From contig CAWIJJ010000011.1 in assembly GCA_963836425.1 (NCBI GenBank), positions 1 through 64,000 on the forward strand: a stretch of DNA of 64,000 nucleotides, written 5' to 3'. The notes beneath the pieces were generated by a model. That model was not told the DNA's origin, ran no database searches, and saw only the letters and a program-made list of their open reading frames with translations. The stretch comes from CAWIJJ01 sp963836425 (GTDB lineage Bacteria; Acidobacteriota; Terriglobia; Bryobacterales; Bryobacteraceae). Within the stretch, counting starts at the first letter, position 1; each line of letters opens with the position of its first letter. The position numbers were made by a program, and so were the translations under genes. Below, piece after piece: positions 44,116 through 53,511 of the stretch.

Positions 44116-46980
44116 ATGTCACGATATCGCTCGATCGTTAGACTGACGGCATTACTCGCCGTAGTCGCCCTCTCTTCCACGGCGGAGGAGCGAGCCCAGA
44201 CCAACGTGTCCATTAGCCCCGGTGCGCTCGCATTCAGCGCCACTGCGGGAGGTGCGGTCCCGTCGCCGCAAACCGTCACCGTGCAGGCTTCGAGACGGAC
44301 CCGCTTTACGGCCACCGCCTCGGTCGCAAGCGGCGGCTTGGCCTGGTTGAAAGTTTCGCCCTCGGGACAGCTCACTACAAACCAGAGCTTGACTGTGTCG
44401 GTGAGCCCCGCCGGGCTCGCCTCCGGCAGTTATTCCGGCAACATCTCGATTGTCGCCGGCGGAGTTACCCGCACCGTGTCCGTGACCTTCAATCTGGCGC
44501 CCGCCCCACTTACTCTGAACCCTACGGCGCTCGCCTTCACCGCTGCCGCCGGGGGCAGCGCGCCGGCCGCACAGAACCTGTCGATCACGGCCGCAGTCCC
44601 CACCAGCTTTACCGCCACCGCGAATCCTGCATGGCTGACGATCTCTCCTTCCGGGCAGCTCACCACCAACCGGACTCTCGCGGTTTCGGTAAACCCATCG
44701 GGACTCGCCGCGGGCAACTACACCGGCAACATCTCGATTGTGTCGGGTGGAGTTACCCGCACCGTGTCCGTGACCTTCAATCTGGCGCCCGCCCCACTTA
44801 CTCTGAATCCTACGGCGCTCGCCTTCACCGCTGCCGCCGCGGGCAGCGCGCCGGCCGCACGGAACCTGTCGATCACGGCCGCAGTCCCCACCAGCTTTAC
44901 CGCCACTGCGAATCCTGCATGGCTGACGATCTCTCCTTCAGGGCAGCTCACCACCAACCGGACTCTCGCCGTTTCGGTAAACCCATCGGGACTCGCCGCG
45001 GGCAACTACACCGGCAACATCTCGATTGTCTCCGGCGGAGTTACCCGCACCGTAGCCGTGACCCTCGCCCTTTCCGCCCCTGCAACCCTCACTCTTGCAC
45101 CCGCGTCAGTCAGTTTCAATGCCACGGTGGGAGGTTCAGCTCCGGCTTCTCAAGCGCTGTCGGTTACGGCTCCGGCTCCACTCGCTTTCACGGCGAGCGC
45201 TTCGTCTTCAGGCGGCGCAAACTGGCTGAGCGTCTCGCCCTCGGGTTCGCTCACCACCAACCGGACTCTGACCGTATCCGTGAGCCTGGCCGGGCTCGCC
45301 GCGGGTTCCTACAACGGGTCCATCTCGATCGCATCGGGCGGAACCACGCGTACCGTGCCTGTTACGCTGACGGTCAACACGACCACGTCGGGTAATCCCA
45401 CCGGGTACAAACTGATCGGCTGGAACGACCTGGGAATGCATTGCGACGACGGCCAGGACTACAGCATTTTCGGCGTCTTGCCTCCTTTCAACACGATCCA
45501 CGCGCACCTCCTCGACAGCGCCGGAAAGCTCGTAGTGGATCCCACCGGGTACACCGTGACCTACGAGGCCGTGAACGACCCGCTCACCAATACGATCAAC
45601 ACCACATCCGCGCTGAAGACGAATTTCTGGCAGTTCGCTTCGGCGCTGGGATTTGGCGTGCTTGCACCCGATATGGGAGTAAAGGGCTTTCCCATGCCGG
45701 GACCAGGCAACACTCCGCGCCCCATGGTATTCACCCCCGGTGACAGGACCTGGCTGGCGGAAGGAATCCCGCTCACGAACAATGCCGACTCCCCGACCGC
45801 TCCCTATCCGACAAACTACTTCCCGATGATGCGGCTGGTAGCGAAGAGCCCCTCGGGATCGGTTGTGGCCAGTACCGACATCGTGCTGCCCATCTCCGAC
45901 GAGATGACCTGCATCGCATGCCACGGATCGAACACGGGAACGCTGGCGGCCCGTCCCGCCGCCGGTTGGGTCATGAATTCGGACCTCGCAAAAGACGTGA
46001 AGCTGAACATCCTGAGAAAACACGATGACCGTTTCCGGCCCAATGCCGTGTTCCAGGCCGCTTCGAGCGCAAGAGGCTACAGCGCAGCGGGCCTGGAGGC
46101 GCAATCCGCCATCCGGCCGTTCCTCTGCGCCTCCTGCCACGGCTCAAATGCGCTTTCGCTGCCCGGCTATCCGGGAGTGCCCGCGCTGACGGCATCGATG
46201 CACGGTCTCCATGCCACAGCCACCGACCCGGCCACCGGCCAAACCATGGACGCTTCCACCACGCGCGAGTCCTGCTACCGCTGCCATCCCGGGGAGAAGA
46301 CCCAATGCCTCCGCGGCGCCATGGCCACGTTGAAGAACAGCAGCGGCGGCAATGCCGTCGAATGTCAAAGCTGCCATGGATCGATGAGCGCGATGGCGGT
46401 CCGCACTCGCGAGGGATGGTTGAACGAACCGAACTGCCAGAGCTGCCACACCGGCACCGCCACATCCAACAGCGGCCAAATCGTCTACACGTCGGCGTTC
46501 TCGAGCGGCACCACGCTGCGTGTCGCCGCCGACCAGACATTCGCCACGAACGCCAACACGCCGGCCGCCGGAATCTCGCTCTATCGCTTCTCCTCCGGCC
46601 ATGGCGGATTGCAGTGCGAGGCCTGTCACGGGTCCACGCATGCCGAGTACCCTACCCCCATCGTGAACGACAACGTCCAGAGTACGAACCTTCAGGGTCA
46701 TGCGGGTATGCTCGCCGAGTGCACCGCCTGCCACAACCCGGTTCCAACCACCGTCACGGGCGGACCCCACGGGCTGCACCCGATCGGCTCCTCCTGGGTA
46801 AGCCGCCACGGCAACGCGGCCGAGGGCAGGCAGGCCACTTGCCAGCCTTGTCACGGGACGGATTACCGCGGCACGATCCTGTCCAAGACGCAGGCGGATC
46901 GCAGCTTCTCCGGAAGATCCTTTCCGCGAGGGACCATGATCGGCTGCTATAGCTGTCACAACGGGCCGCGCGGAGAGTAG
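44116..46980 (+). CDS. BACON-repeat nonahaem cytochrome c
   Basis: A 954-residue exported protein. Residues 1-33 are a signal peptide. Four BACON-like beta-sandwich repeats follow (landmarks WLKVSPSGQLTTNQSLTVSV, WLTISPSGQLTTN twice, WLSVSPSGSLTTN). A domain without a named family comes next (YKLIGWNDLGMHCDDGQDYS ... MRLVAKSPSGSVVASTDIVL). The C-terminal third has nine CxxCH haem sites: CIACH, CASCH, CYRCH, CQSCH twice, CEACH, CTACH, CQPCH and CYSCH. GAGGAGAT six bases before ATG 44116 is a strong ribosome site. It is likely an outer-surface electron-transfer protein whose BACON units bind carbohydrate or protein; partner and acceptor are unknown. Confidence 0.88.
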   Translation: MSRYRSIVRLTALLAVVALSSTAEERAQTNVSISPGALAFSATAGGAVPSPQTVTVQASRRTRFTATASVASGGLAWLKVSPSGQLTTNQSLTVSVSPAGLASGSYSGNISIVAGGVTRTVSVTFNLAPAPLTLNPTALAFTAAAGGSAPAAQNLSITAAVPTSFTATANPAWLTISPSGQLTTNRTLAVSVNPSGLAAGNYTGNISIVSGGVTRTVSVTFNLAPAPLTLNPTALAFTAAAAGSAPAARNLSITAAVPTSFTATANPAWLTISPSGQLTTNRTLAVSVNPSGLAAGNYTGNISIVSGGVTRTVAVTLALSAPATLTLAPASVSFNATVGGSAPASQALSVTAPAPLAFTASASSSGGANWLSVSPSGSLTTNRTLTVSVSLAGLAAGSYNGSISIASGGTTRTVPVTLTVNTTTSGNPTGYKLIGWNDLGMHCDDGQDYSIFGVLPPFNTIHAHLLDSAGKLVVDPTGYTVTYEAVNDPLTNTINTTSALKTNFWQFASALGFGVLAPDMGVKGFPMPGPGNTPRPMVFTPGDRTWLAEGIPLTNNADSPTAPYPTNYFPMMRLVAKSPSGSVVASTDIVLPISDEMTCIACHGSNTGTLAARPAAGWVMNSDLAKDVKLNILRKHDDRFRPNAVFQAASSARGYSAAGLEAQSAIRPFLCASCHGSNALSLPGYPGVPALTASMHGLHATATDPATGQTMDASTTRESCYRCHPGEKTQCLRGAMATLKNSSGGNAVECQSCHGSMSAMAVRTREGWLNEPNCQSCHTGTATSNSGQIVYTSAFSSGTTLRVAADQTFATNANTPAAGISLYRFSSGHGGLQCEACHGSTHAEYPTPIVNDNVQSTNLQGHAGMLAECTACHNPVPTTVTGGPHGLHPIGSSWVSRHGNAAEGRQATCQPCHGTDYRGTILSKTQADRSFSGRSFPRGTMIGCYSCHNGPRGE
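44499..45074 (+). repeat. Tandem 288-bp repeat encoding BACON units 2 and 3
   Basis: Two copies (about 44499-44786 and 44787-45074) are nearly identical in DNA, including synonymous sites, and encode 96 residues each. This indicates a recent duplication or gene conversion. Units 1 and 4 are more diverged. Confidence 0.8.
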
Positions 46981-46994
46981 GGGTCTGCCAAACT

Positions 46995-47028
46995 GCGCCG
47001 TGCCGGGCATATCCCTCCGGCACGGCGC
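46995..47028. terminator. Bidirectional hairpin between the cytochrome genes
   Basis: GCGCCGTGCCGG and CCGGCACGGCGC form a perfect 12-bp stem with a 10-base loop between two convergent stops. No T run, so factor-assisted termination or RNA protection is also possible. Confidence 0.7.
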
Positions 47029-47044
47029 GCCGGTTGGGCTGCCT

Positions 47045-48640
47045 TTACCGGCGCTTCCGAATCTCATCGAGAAGCCGGGCGGCGGCAGCGAAACTCGGGT
47101 TGAACTCCAGGGTTCGTTCGAGTTCGCGCTGCGCTGCCTGAAGGTCGCCGGTCCGGATCAGCGCGTTGGCCAGATTGAACCGCACCAGCACCAGTCCCGG
47201 ATTGCGAGAGAGCGCTTCCCTCCACAGCGACACGGCGCCGGCGACCTCCCCGCGCTCCATGCGAATGGCGCCCAGGACCGAAGCCGCCGTGGCCTGCGCC
47301 GGGTCCAGCTCCTTTGCGCGTTCGTAGAGCGGGATGGCGCTCGCATCGTCATTCAGACGGCGGTAGTGATCACCCAGGTAAATCAGCGCTCGCGAATCAT
47401 TCTCGAGCTGCGCCTCGCGCAGCAGATCGAACGATCGCTTGCGGGCGCTCTCGCTGCCGGTGCGGTCAGCCAGCATCGCATAAGCCATGCCCGCATCGCG
47501 CGGCGCCGCCTCTCCGCCGCCGAAGGGGACCAGCTCCGCCGGTGGCGACGCGGCCACAACTGCACGTGGCCGGCGCGGAATGGAATGATCCGTGTAAACC
47601 ACGTGCTCGGCATCCGCAACGCTGCCTTTCGGCATGTGGCAGGCAGTGCAGTCATCGCCCTTCGCCTTCCGTGCGGACACTGTTTCGCCGCAGTCGCCAG
47701 GCTGGTGGCAGGCCTCGCACTTCGACCGGAACCAGTCCGCGCGTTCCGCGTTTCGCGGCAGTTTATGCGGGTCGTGGCAACTGCCGCACCACAGCCGGGC
47801 GCCCGATGCCTGCCGGCAGGCGCTCTGTTCCAGGTTCTCCGCGTGGCTGGTGACTTTCATCCCGGCGGACGCGTCGCGCCGCACGAAAACCCTCGCGTAG
47901 TCCGCCAGGCGCTCACCCGCTACGAACGGCTGGCGCTCGCGGCCGGCGCGCACCACCCGCTCCTCACCGGAGAGATGGCATTGCTCGCAGACGCTGTCCC
48001 GCCGCTCCGCATCGAGCCTGGCGGGGTTGACGATCGGGCCGCGCCCGGCGGCATGCTCGGCCCCCGGTCCGTGGCACCGCTCGCAGGCGACTCCGCTTTC
48101 GAGGAATGGCGGAGAGGCAAACCCGTTCAGCGTGCCTTCGAGCGGCTGCACCCGGCTGGCATGACATTCCAGGCACCCTGCCGCAATCGGTCGCGTCAGG
48201 AACGGGTAGCTGTACTGGCTGTAACCGGGCTGGAGATTCCAGGCCCGGTCCGCCGCGTAATAAGCCACCGGCGCTTCGAACAGGAATCCTCCGGCGCTCC
48301 ACACGTAACTCCGCGCCACGCTCCCCGATCCGACAAAGAAATCGAGGGCCACCTTCCCCCGCACCGGCATCTCTCCGCCGGCGCGCTCGAACTCGAGGGA
48401 GTAGCCCTTCCCTTCCCTCCGCACGCGGTAGCGGAATCCGCTGGCCATGTGAGTGAATGCGGCGCGCTCGAAACTCTCGGCCGTTCCGTTCCCTGGCGTT
48501 CCCGCGCTTGCGGCCATCGGCGTTTGCAGGTACGACCGGTAGATATCGCCGTGGCACCGCGCGCAGGCGGCGCTCCCCGCCCAGTCCGCACCGGCCGCGG
48601 CCAGCGGCATCGCCCACAGAATCACCGACAGCAGCTTCAT
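47045..48640 (-). CDS. Exported heptahaem cytochrome c with TPR tail
   Basis: This 531-residue protein has a signal peptide (MKLLSVILWAMPLAAAGA) and seven CxxCH sites: CARCH, CLECH, CERCH, CEQCH, CGSCH, CEACH and CTACH. A C-terminal TPR region (RALIYLGDHYRRLNDDASAI ... VRFNLANALIRTGDLQAAQR) follows. The N-terminal arrangement resembles acidobacterial cytochrome c554/nitrite-reductase-related proteins, but no enzymatic role is assigned. The start ATG 48640 is set by the signal peptide. It converges on the nonahaem gene, and the two may form one electron route. Confidence 0.87.
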   Translation of the reverse strand: MKLLSVILWAMPLAAAGADWAGSAACARCHGDIYRSYLQTPMAASAGTPGNGTAESFERAAFTHMASGFRYRVRREGKGYSLEFERAGGEMPVRGKVALDFFVGSGSVARSYVWSAGGFLFEAPVAYYAADRAWNLQPGYSQYSYPFLTRPIAAGCLECHASRVQPLEGTLNGFASPPFLESGVACERCHGPGAEHAAGRGPIVNPARLDAERRDSVCEQCHLSGEERVVRAGRERQPFVAGERLADYARVFVRRDASAGMKVTSHAENLEQSACRQASGARLWCGSCHDPHKLPRNAERADWFRSKCEACHQPGDCGETVSARKAKGDDCTACHMPKGSVADAEHVVYTDHSIPRRPRAVVAASPPAELVPFGGGEAAPRDAGMAYAMLADRTGSESARKRSFDLLREAQLENDSRALIYLGDHYRRLNDDASAIPLYERAKELDPAQATAASVLGAIRMERGEVAGAVSLWREALSRNPGLVLVRFNLANALIRTGDLQAAQRELERTLEFNPSFAAAARLLDEIRKRR

Positions 48641-48743
48641 GCCCGCTGCCGATCGTATCAAACGTGTGGACCGGCCGAAGCTTTCGAAGCTCCCTGAAAC
48701 CGGACCGTCCGTCCAGCCGCTCGCGGCATGAGAAAATGGACAT

Positions 48744-49874
48744 ATGCGTTTTCGCCTGACGGCCGCATTTCTCGCGCTCTCATTCGCAGCGGCCGCCCAG
48801 ACCATGTCCCTCGAACAACTGGTCGCCTTCCTGCAATCCTCGGAAAAGATGATCGCCAAGGGCACCATGACCGACAAGGAGCTTGCCAATTACCTCTCCA
48901 AGGCCAAGCTCAACCAGCGTCTCGAAGACCGGACCATCGAAGAACTGCAGGGCAGCATCGATTTCGGCCCCAAGACCCTCGAAGCCCTGCGCGATCTTCG
49001 CGACCGCACGGCCACGCTCGCCAAGGGCGCGCCCGTGCAGCCGCCCCCCACTTACGTGCAGCCTCCGCCTCCCTCTTCGGAAGAGCAGGCGCGAATCATC
49101 GACGAAGTCCGCGAGTGGGCCCTCAATTACAGCAAGACGCTCCCCGACTTCATCTGCACCCAGGTCACCCGCCGCTACGCCGCCGAGCCCTCCCGCCTCC
49201 GCCCCGGCCGCGGCATCGACTCGCAGCCTTCCTGGAGCCTGATGGACACCCTGACCATCAAGCTCAGCTACTTCGGACAGAAGGAAGACTACAAGCTGAT
49301 GCTGGTGAACAACACCCCGACCACGCAGGACTACCGCGAGATCGGCGGCGCTACCTCCACCGGCGACTTCGGCAGCATGATGAAAGACATCTTCGAACCG
49401 GCAACCCAGACGCGCTTCGAGTGGGACCACTGGGGTACGCTGCGCGGTCGCCTCAGCCTGGTGTTCGCCTACCGCGTGGCGCAGGCGCACTCGCAATGGC
49501 ACCTGCAATACCAGCGCAGCATGGACATGATTCCCGCCTATCGCGGCCTGGTCTACGTCGACAAGGAGACGCACCAGATCACCCGCGTTACCCTGGCTGC
49601 GGAGAATATCCCCCCGTCGTTTCCCATCAGCCGCGCCGAAACGACTCTCGACTACGACTACACCGGAATCTCCGGCCACACCTTCCTGCTTCCGCTCAAG
49701 GGTGAGGTCATCATGACCACCGACGAGTACATGTCCCGAAACGACACCGAATTCCGTCTCTACCGCAAATACTCGGCGGAATCGGAAATCAAGTTCGATA
49801 CGGAAACTCCCGCGCCGCTGCCCGAGGAAAGCACGAAGGAGACTCCCGCAGCGCCGGCGAAGAAAAAGCAGTAA
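48744..49874 (+). CDS. Exported protein of unknown function, 376 residues
   Basis: I do not recognise a characterised family, but the layout is common in acidobacteria. There is a signal peptide (to AAAAQ), a helical N-terminal region (LEQLVAFLQSSEKMIAKGTM ... LKELANYLSK-like), a Pro-rich linker (PPPTYVQPPPPSS) and a beta-rich domain (LPDFICTQVTRRYA ... AYRVAQAHSQWHLQYQRS ... GLVYVDKETHQITRVTL). The last part resembles outer-membrane-lipoprotein-sorting-like barrels. It ends with a charged tail (AAPAKKKQ). It is divergent from the heptahaem gene and convergent with polA. Confidence 0.7.
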   Translation: MRFRLTAAFLALSFAAAAQTMSLEQLVAFLQSSEKMIAKGTMTDKELANYLSKAKLNQRLEDRTIEELQGSIDFGPKTLEALRDLRDRTATLAKGAPVQPPPTYVQPPPPSSEEQARIIDEVREWALNYSKTLPDFICTQVTRRYAAEPSRLRPGRGIDSQPSWSLMDTLTIKLSYFGQKEDYKLMLVNNTPTTQDYREIGGATSTGDFGSMMKDIFEPATQTRFEWDHWGTLRGRLSLVFAYRVAQAHSQWHLQYQRSMDMIPAYRGLVYVDKETHQITRVTLAAENIPPSFPISRAETTLDYDYTGISGHTFLLPLKGEVIMTTDEYMSRNDTEFRLYRKYSAESEIKFDTETPAPLPEESTKETPAAPAKKKQ

Positions 49875-49882
49875 CGCGGCAG

Positions 49883-52453
49883 CTACTTGGCATCGCGCCA
49901 GTTGTCGCCCGTTCCCACGTCCACCAGTAAAGGCACGTCCAGGGCGCGCACGCTCTCCATCTCGCGCTTCACCAGCGCCGAGAGCGCCTCCACTTCCTCG
50001 GGTGGCGCTTCGAACACCAGCTCGTCGTGCACCTGGAGCAGCATGGCCGCCCGGAAGCCGCCGGTTTCGAGGGCCGCGTCGATCCGCACCATCGCCAGCT
50101 TGATCAAATCGGCGGCCGTTCCTTGCAGCGGCGAGTTGACCGCCGTTCGCTCGGCGAATCCGCGCGCGTTGGCGTTGCGGCTGTTGATGTCCGGAATCGG
50201 CCGCTCGCGCTCAAACAGCGTTTTCGTCACGCCGCTCAACCTCACTTCGGCGATGGTCGCGTCCAGGAACCGCCGCACGCCTTCGTAGCGCACGAAGTAG
50301 CTCTTGATGTACTTGTCCGCCTCCTGCCGCGAGATGCCGAGCTGCGCCGCCAGGCCGAAGCTGCTGATCCCATACACGATTCCGAAGTTGACCGCCTTGG
50401 CGCTGCGCCGCGCATCCGGCGTGATCATCAGGGGCGGTATTCCCAGCACCTCAGACGCGGTGCGCGTGTGGATGTCCTCGCCGTTGCGGAACGCCTCCAC
50501 CAGCAGCGGATCGCCGGACATATGGGCCAGCAGGCGCAGCTCGATCTGCGAATAGTCGGCCACCAGCAGCTTCCATCCCGCCCGCGGCACAAACGCGGCG
50601 CGGATCTCCCGCCCGAGCGCCGTCCGGATCGGGATGTTTTGCAGGTTCGGGTTCGAAGACGAAAGCCGCCCGGTGGCGGCGCCTGTCTGGTTGAAACTGG
50701 TATGCAGCCGGCCCGTATGCGGGTCGATCAACTGCGGCAGAGCATCCACGTAGGTGCCCTTGAGCTTCGTGAGCTGCCGGTATTCGAGCACCAGCCGCAC
50801 GATCTCGTAGTCGGCAGACAGTTCCTCCAGCACATCGGCTGCGGTGGAGATCACCTTGCCTTTTCCGTATCGCACCGGCGCCGGCAGCTTCAGATCCTCG
50901 AACAGCACCTTGCCGAGCTGCTGCGGCGAGCTGATGTTGAACGGCTTGCCGGCGAGTTCGTGAATGCGTGCCGTCAGGCGGGCGATGTCCACTTCCATCA
51001 GCCCGGAGAGCCGGCGCAATTCGGCCGGGTCGATGCGGATACCGGTGCGTTCCATGCGCGCCAGCACGCGCGCCAGGGGCAGCTCGATCGTCGAGTACAG
51101 GGTGCCCAGCCCGCGCGCCTCCACGGCGGGCGCGAGCTGGTTCCAGATCTCCAGCATGATGTCGGCGTGCTGCTCGGGCGAGGATCCGAGCTTCAGGTCC
51201 AGACGGCGTCGCGCCTGCTCGTCGAGCGGGCAGCCCGAGGGATCCGCGTCGAGAAGGAACGCGTACAGCATGATGTCGTGCTGGAAACCCCGCGCCTCGA
51301 TGCCCAGGCGGTCCAGCATCAGCAGGGCCGATTTGACATCACAGGTGATCTTGGGCGCGCGTGCGTCCTCGAGCCACGGCTTCAGCAGCGGCAACAGTTC
51401 CGCATTCACCGCGCGGGCCTCGCCGGTGTTGTAGGCGAGCCCCACCGTGTCCAGCGCGAACTCGCCGTCGGCGGCTTTCGAAATGGCTACCGCCGTGGGC
51501 GCTCCGCCGGCTGCCGCCAGCCACGCCGCCAGCTCGCCCTCGCTCGAAATCACACGGTAGTCGCGAGGGCGCGCATCCTCCGCTGGACCCAGTTCCTTCA
51601 GCAGGCTGTAAAACTCCATCTCGCGGTAAATTGCCTTCAGCAGGCCGGGCTCGGGCGGCTGCGCCTTCACCGACTCCAGCTCGAATTCGATCGGCACGTC
51701 CACCGCGATCGTGGCCAGGCGCTTGCTCATGCGGATGCGCTCCACGTTGTTCTGGAGACTCTCGCGGTACATCTTGCGTTCCACCTCGGCGGCTCCGTCG
51801 AGTGCTGCTTCCACCGTGCCGAAGCGCTCGATCAGGTCCTTGGCGCCCTTATCGCCGATGCCGGGAGCTCCGGGAATGTTGTCCACGGCATCGCCCTTGA
51901 GCGCCAGCAGATCAGCCACCTGGTTTGGCCGCACCCCCATGAACACTTTCACCTTCTCCGGGTTGTACCACTCGTCGTCTTTGGCCGGGTTGAGCATGGA
52001 AATGCGATCGCTGACCAGTTGCAACATGTCCTTGTCGCTCGACACGATCACCACGCCTGTCCCCGCGCTCTCCACCCGCCGCGCCAGCGTACCGATCACA
52101 TCATCCGCTTCAAAGCCGCGGTATTCCAGAATCGGAATGCGCATCGCCTCCAGCACGCGGCGTACGTACGGAATCTGATCGTACAGGTCGGGCGGCATTT
52201 CGGCGCGGTTGGCCTTATACTCCGCGAACTCCTCCATTCGGTGCGTGGGCGCGCCGCTTTCGAATACCGCCGCGATGTAAGCCGGCGCATACTCGCGCGA
52301 AAGCTTGCGCAGCATGTTGTTGAAAATGTACACCGCTTCGGTGGATATTCCCGTGCTCGTCCGCATGGGCGGAGCGCCCGATCGGGCACGCGCGTGGTAG
52401 GCCCGAAAGATGAACCCGAAGGTGTCGATGAGGAAAAGCCGGTCGTCTGCCAC
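49883..52453 (-). CDS. polA: DNA polymerase I
   Basis: This 856-residue enzyme has an N-terminal 5' nuclease domain (LFLIDTFGFIFRAYHAR, VIVSSDKDMLQLVSD, GIGDKGAKDLIERFG), a proofreading-like middle domain and a family A polymerase domain. Polymerase motifs are ADYSQIELRLLAHMSGD (A), RRSAKAVNFGIVYGISSFG (B) and LLQVHDELVF (C). The exonuclease motif I (Asp-x-Glu) is absent: the corresponding strand reads TAVAISKAADGEFALDTVG. Proofreading is therefore probably lost, as in Taq and Bacillus enzymes. Start GTG 52453. It fills gaps in replication and repair. Confidence 0.95.
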   Translation of the reverse strand: MADDRLFLIDTFGFIFRAYHARARSGAPPMRTSTGISTEAVYIFNNMLRKLSREYAPAYIAAVFESGAPTHRMEEFAEYKANRAEMPPDLYDQIPYVRRVLEAMRIPILEYRGFEADDVIGTLARRVESAGTGVVIVSSDKDMLQLVSDRISMLNPAKDDEWYNPEKVKVFMGVRPNQVADLLALKGDAVDNIPGAPGIGDKGAKDLIERFGTVEAALDGAAEVERKMYRESLQNNVERIRMSKRLATIAVDVPIEFELESVKAQPPEPGLLKAIYREMEFYSLLKELGPAEDARPRDYRVISSEGELAAWLAAAGGAPTAVAISKAADGEFALDTVGLAYNTGEARAVNAELLPLLKPWLEDARAPKITCDVKSALLMLDRLGIEARGFQHDIMLYAFLLDADPSGCPLDEQARRRLDLKLGSSPEQHADIMLEIWNQLAPAVEARGLGTLYSTIELPLARVLARMERTGIRIDPAELRRLSGLMEVDIARLTARIHELAGKPFNISSPQQLGKVLFEDLKLPAPVRYGKGKVISTAADVLEELSADYEIVRLVLEYRQLTKLKGTYVDALPQLIDPHTGRLHTSFNQTGAATGRLSSSNPNLQNIPIRTALGREIRAAFVPRAGWKLLVADYSQIELRLLAHMSGDPLLVEAFRNGEDIHTRTASEVLGIPPLMITPDARRSAKAVNFGIVYGISSFGLAAQLGISRQEADKYIKSYFVRYEGVRRFLDATIAEVRLSGVTKTLFERERPIPDINSRNANARGFAERTAVNSPLQGTAADLIKLAMVRIDAALETGGFRAAMLLQVHDELVFEAPPEEVEALSALVKREMESVRALDVPLLVDVGTGDNWRDAK

Positions 52454-52613
52454 CGCAAACCATCATACTAATGCGGCGATTCGGCCACAAACCCAATGCA
52501 AAGTGTTGCGTTTTCGCCACAGTGGGGTCATGTTAAGTCTTTTACTTTCTTGACCTTGAAATTGGCCCCTGGTACTGCTGTAATTGAAGAGATGATGCTG
52601 CCGGAGTTGCGAT

Positions 52614-53501
52614 TTGCGCTTTGAGACGACGTTGCAGCGCCCGGTGGAAGCATCGGGTGTCGGGCTGCACAGCGGCGTTCCGGTTCAGATCCGGATCGCA
52701 CCGGCGCCGGTTTCGACCGGCATTGTTTTCATCCGGTCCGATCTCGAGGATTTTCCCATCCCAGCCAGTTGGCGGCACGTGGCCCGCGTCAGCTACGCCA
52801 CCAGCCTCATGCGCCAGGGCGTTCTTATCTCCACCACCGAACACCTGTTGAGCGTTCTCTATTCCATGGGAATCGATAACGCATACATTCACATCGACAA
52901 TCTGGAAGTGCCCATTCTCGACGGCAGCGGCATGCCTTTCGTTAGGCTGATCGAACGCGCCGGCATCCGCCACTACCGGCGCAAACGGCGATACCTGCGG
53001 ATTCGCCGCCCGATTTCGGTGGAGGACGGCAGCAAACGCATCAGCATCCTGCCGGCGGAGAGTTTCCGGCTCACTTGCGATACCGATTATCCGGCGCCCA
53101 TCGGCCGGCAATCGCTCGAAATGGAAGTGACGCCTGAAAACTACGCGTCCGAAATCGCCTTCGCCCGCACCTTCGGCTGGGAAGCTGACCTCGATGCCAT
53201 GCGGAACATGGGTTTGATCCGCGGCGCTTCGCTTGAAAACGCCGTCTGCTTTACATCCACCGGCGTCATGAATCCGGATGGCATGCGCGCCCCCGACGAA
53301 TGCTGCCGGCACAAAGCGCTCGACCTCATCGGCGACCTCGCGCTCCTCGGACGCCCCCTGCTCGGACACGTCATCGCCGAGCGCGCCGGACACGCCATGC
53401 ACGCCGCTCTCGTCGCCCGTATCATGTCCGATCCCACTCTCTACGAGGTCCTCACCTTCGACCAGCTCGCCTCGCGGGTCACGCAGGCGCTGGTGTCGTA
53501 A
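52614..53501 (+). CDS. lpxC: UDP-3-O-acyl-N-acetylglucosamine deacetylase LpxC
   Basis: This 295-residue zinc enzyme catalyses the committed step of lipid A synthesis. The first zinc ligand is His77 in STTEHLLSVLYSMG. The second and third are in DECCRHKALDLIGDLALLGR (His and Asp), and the catalytic His is in ERAGHAMHAAL. The start TTG 52614 follows GGAG by 8 bases. A weak promoter (TTGACC 52550-52555, TACTGC 52573-52578, 17-base spacer) lies upstream. The gene stands alone rather than in an ftsZ or lpx cluster. Its presence indicates a lipid A-containing outer membrane. Confidence 0.95.
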   Translation: MRFETTLQRPVEASGVGLHSGVPVQIRIAPAPVSTGIVFIRSDLEDFPIPASWRHVARVSYATSLMRQGVLISTTEHLLSVLYSMGIDNAYIHIDNLEVPILDGSGMPFVRLIERAGIRHYRRKRRYLRIRRPISVEDGSKRISILPAESFRLTCDTDYPAPIGRQSLEMEVTPENYASEIAFARTFGWEADLDAMRNMGLIRGASLENAVCFTSTGVMNPDGMRAPDECCRHKALDLIGDLALLGRPLLGHVIAERAGHAMHAALVARIMSDPTLYEVLTFDQLASRVTQALVS

Positions 53502-53511
53502 GATTTCCCTC

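Noticed and set aside
47000..48697. Long open frame on the plus strand opposite the heptahaem cytochrome
   Set aside because: The minus strand encodes seven CxxCH motifs, a signal peptide and TPRs; the plus-strand frame has no start signal or domain.
50027..52471. Long open frame on the plus strand opposite polA
   Set aside because: polA shows all polymerase motifs in the other direction; the antisense product has an Arg/Gln/His-rich random composition and no ribosome site.
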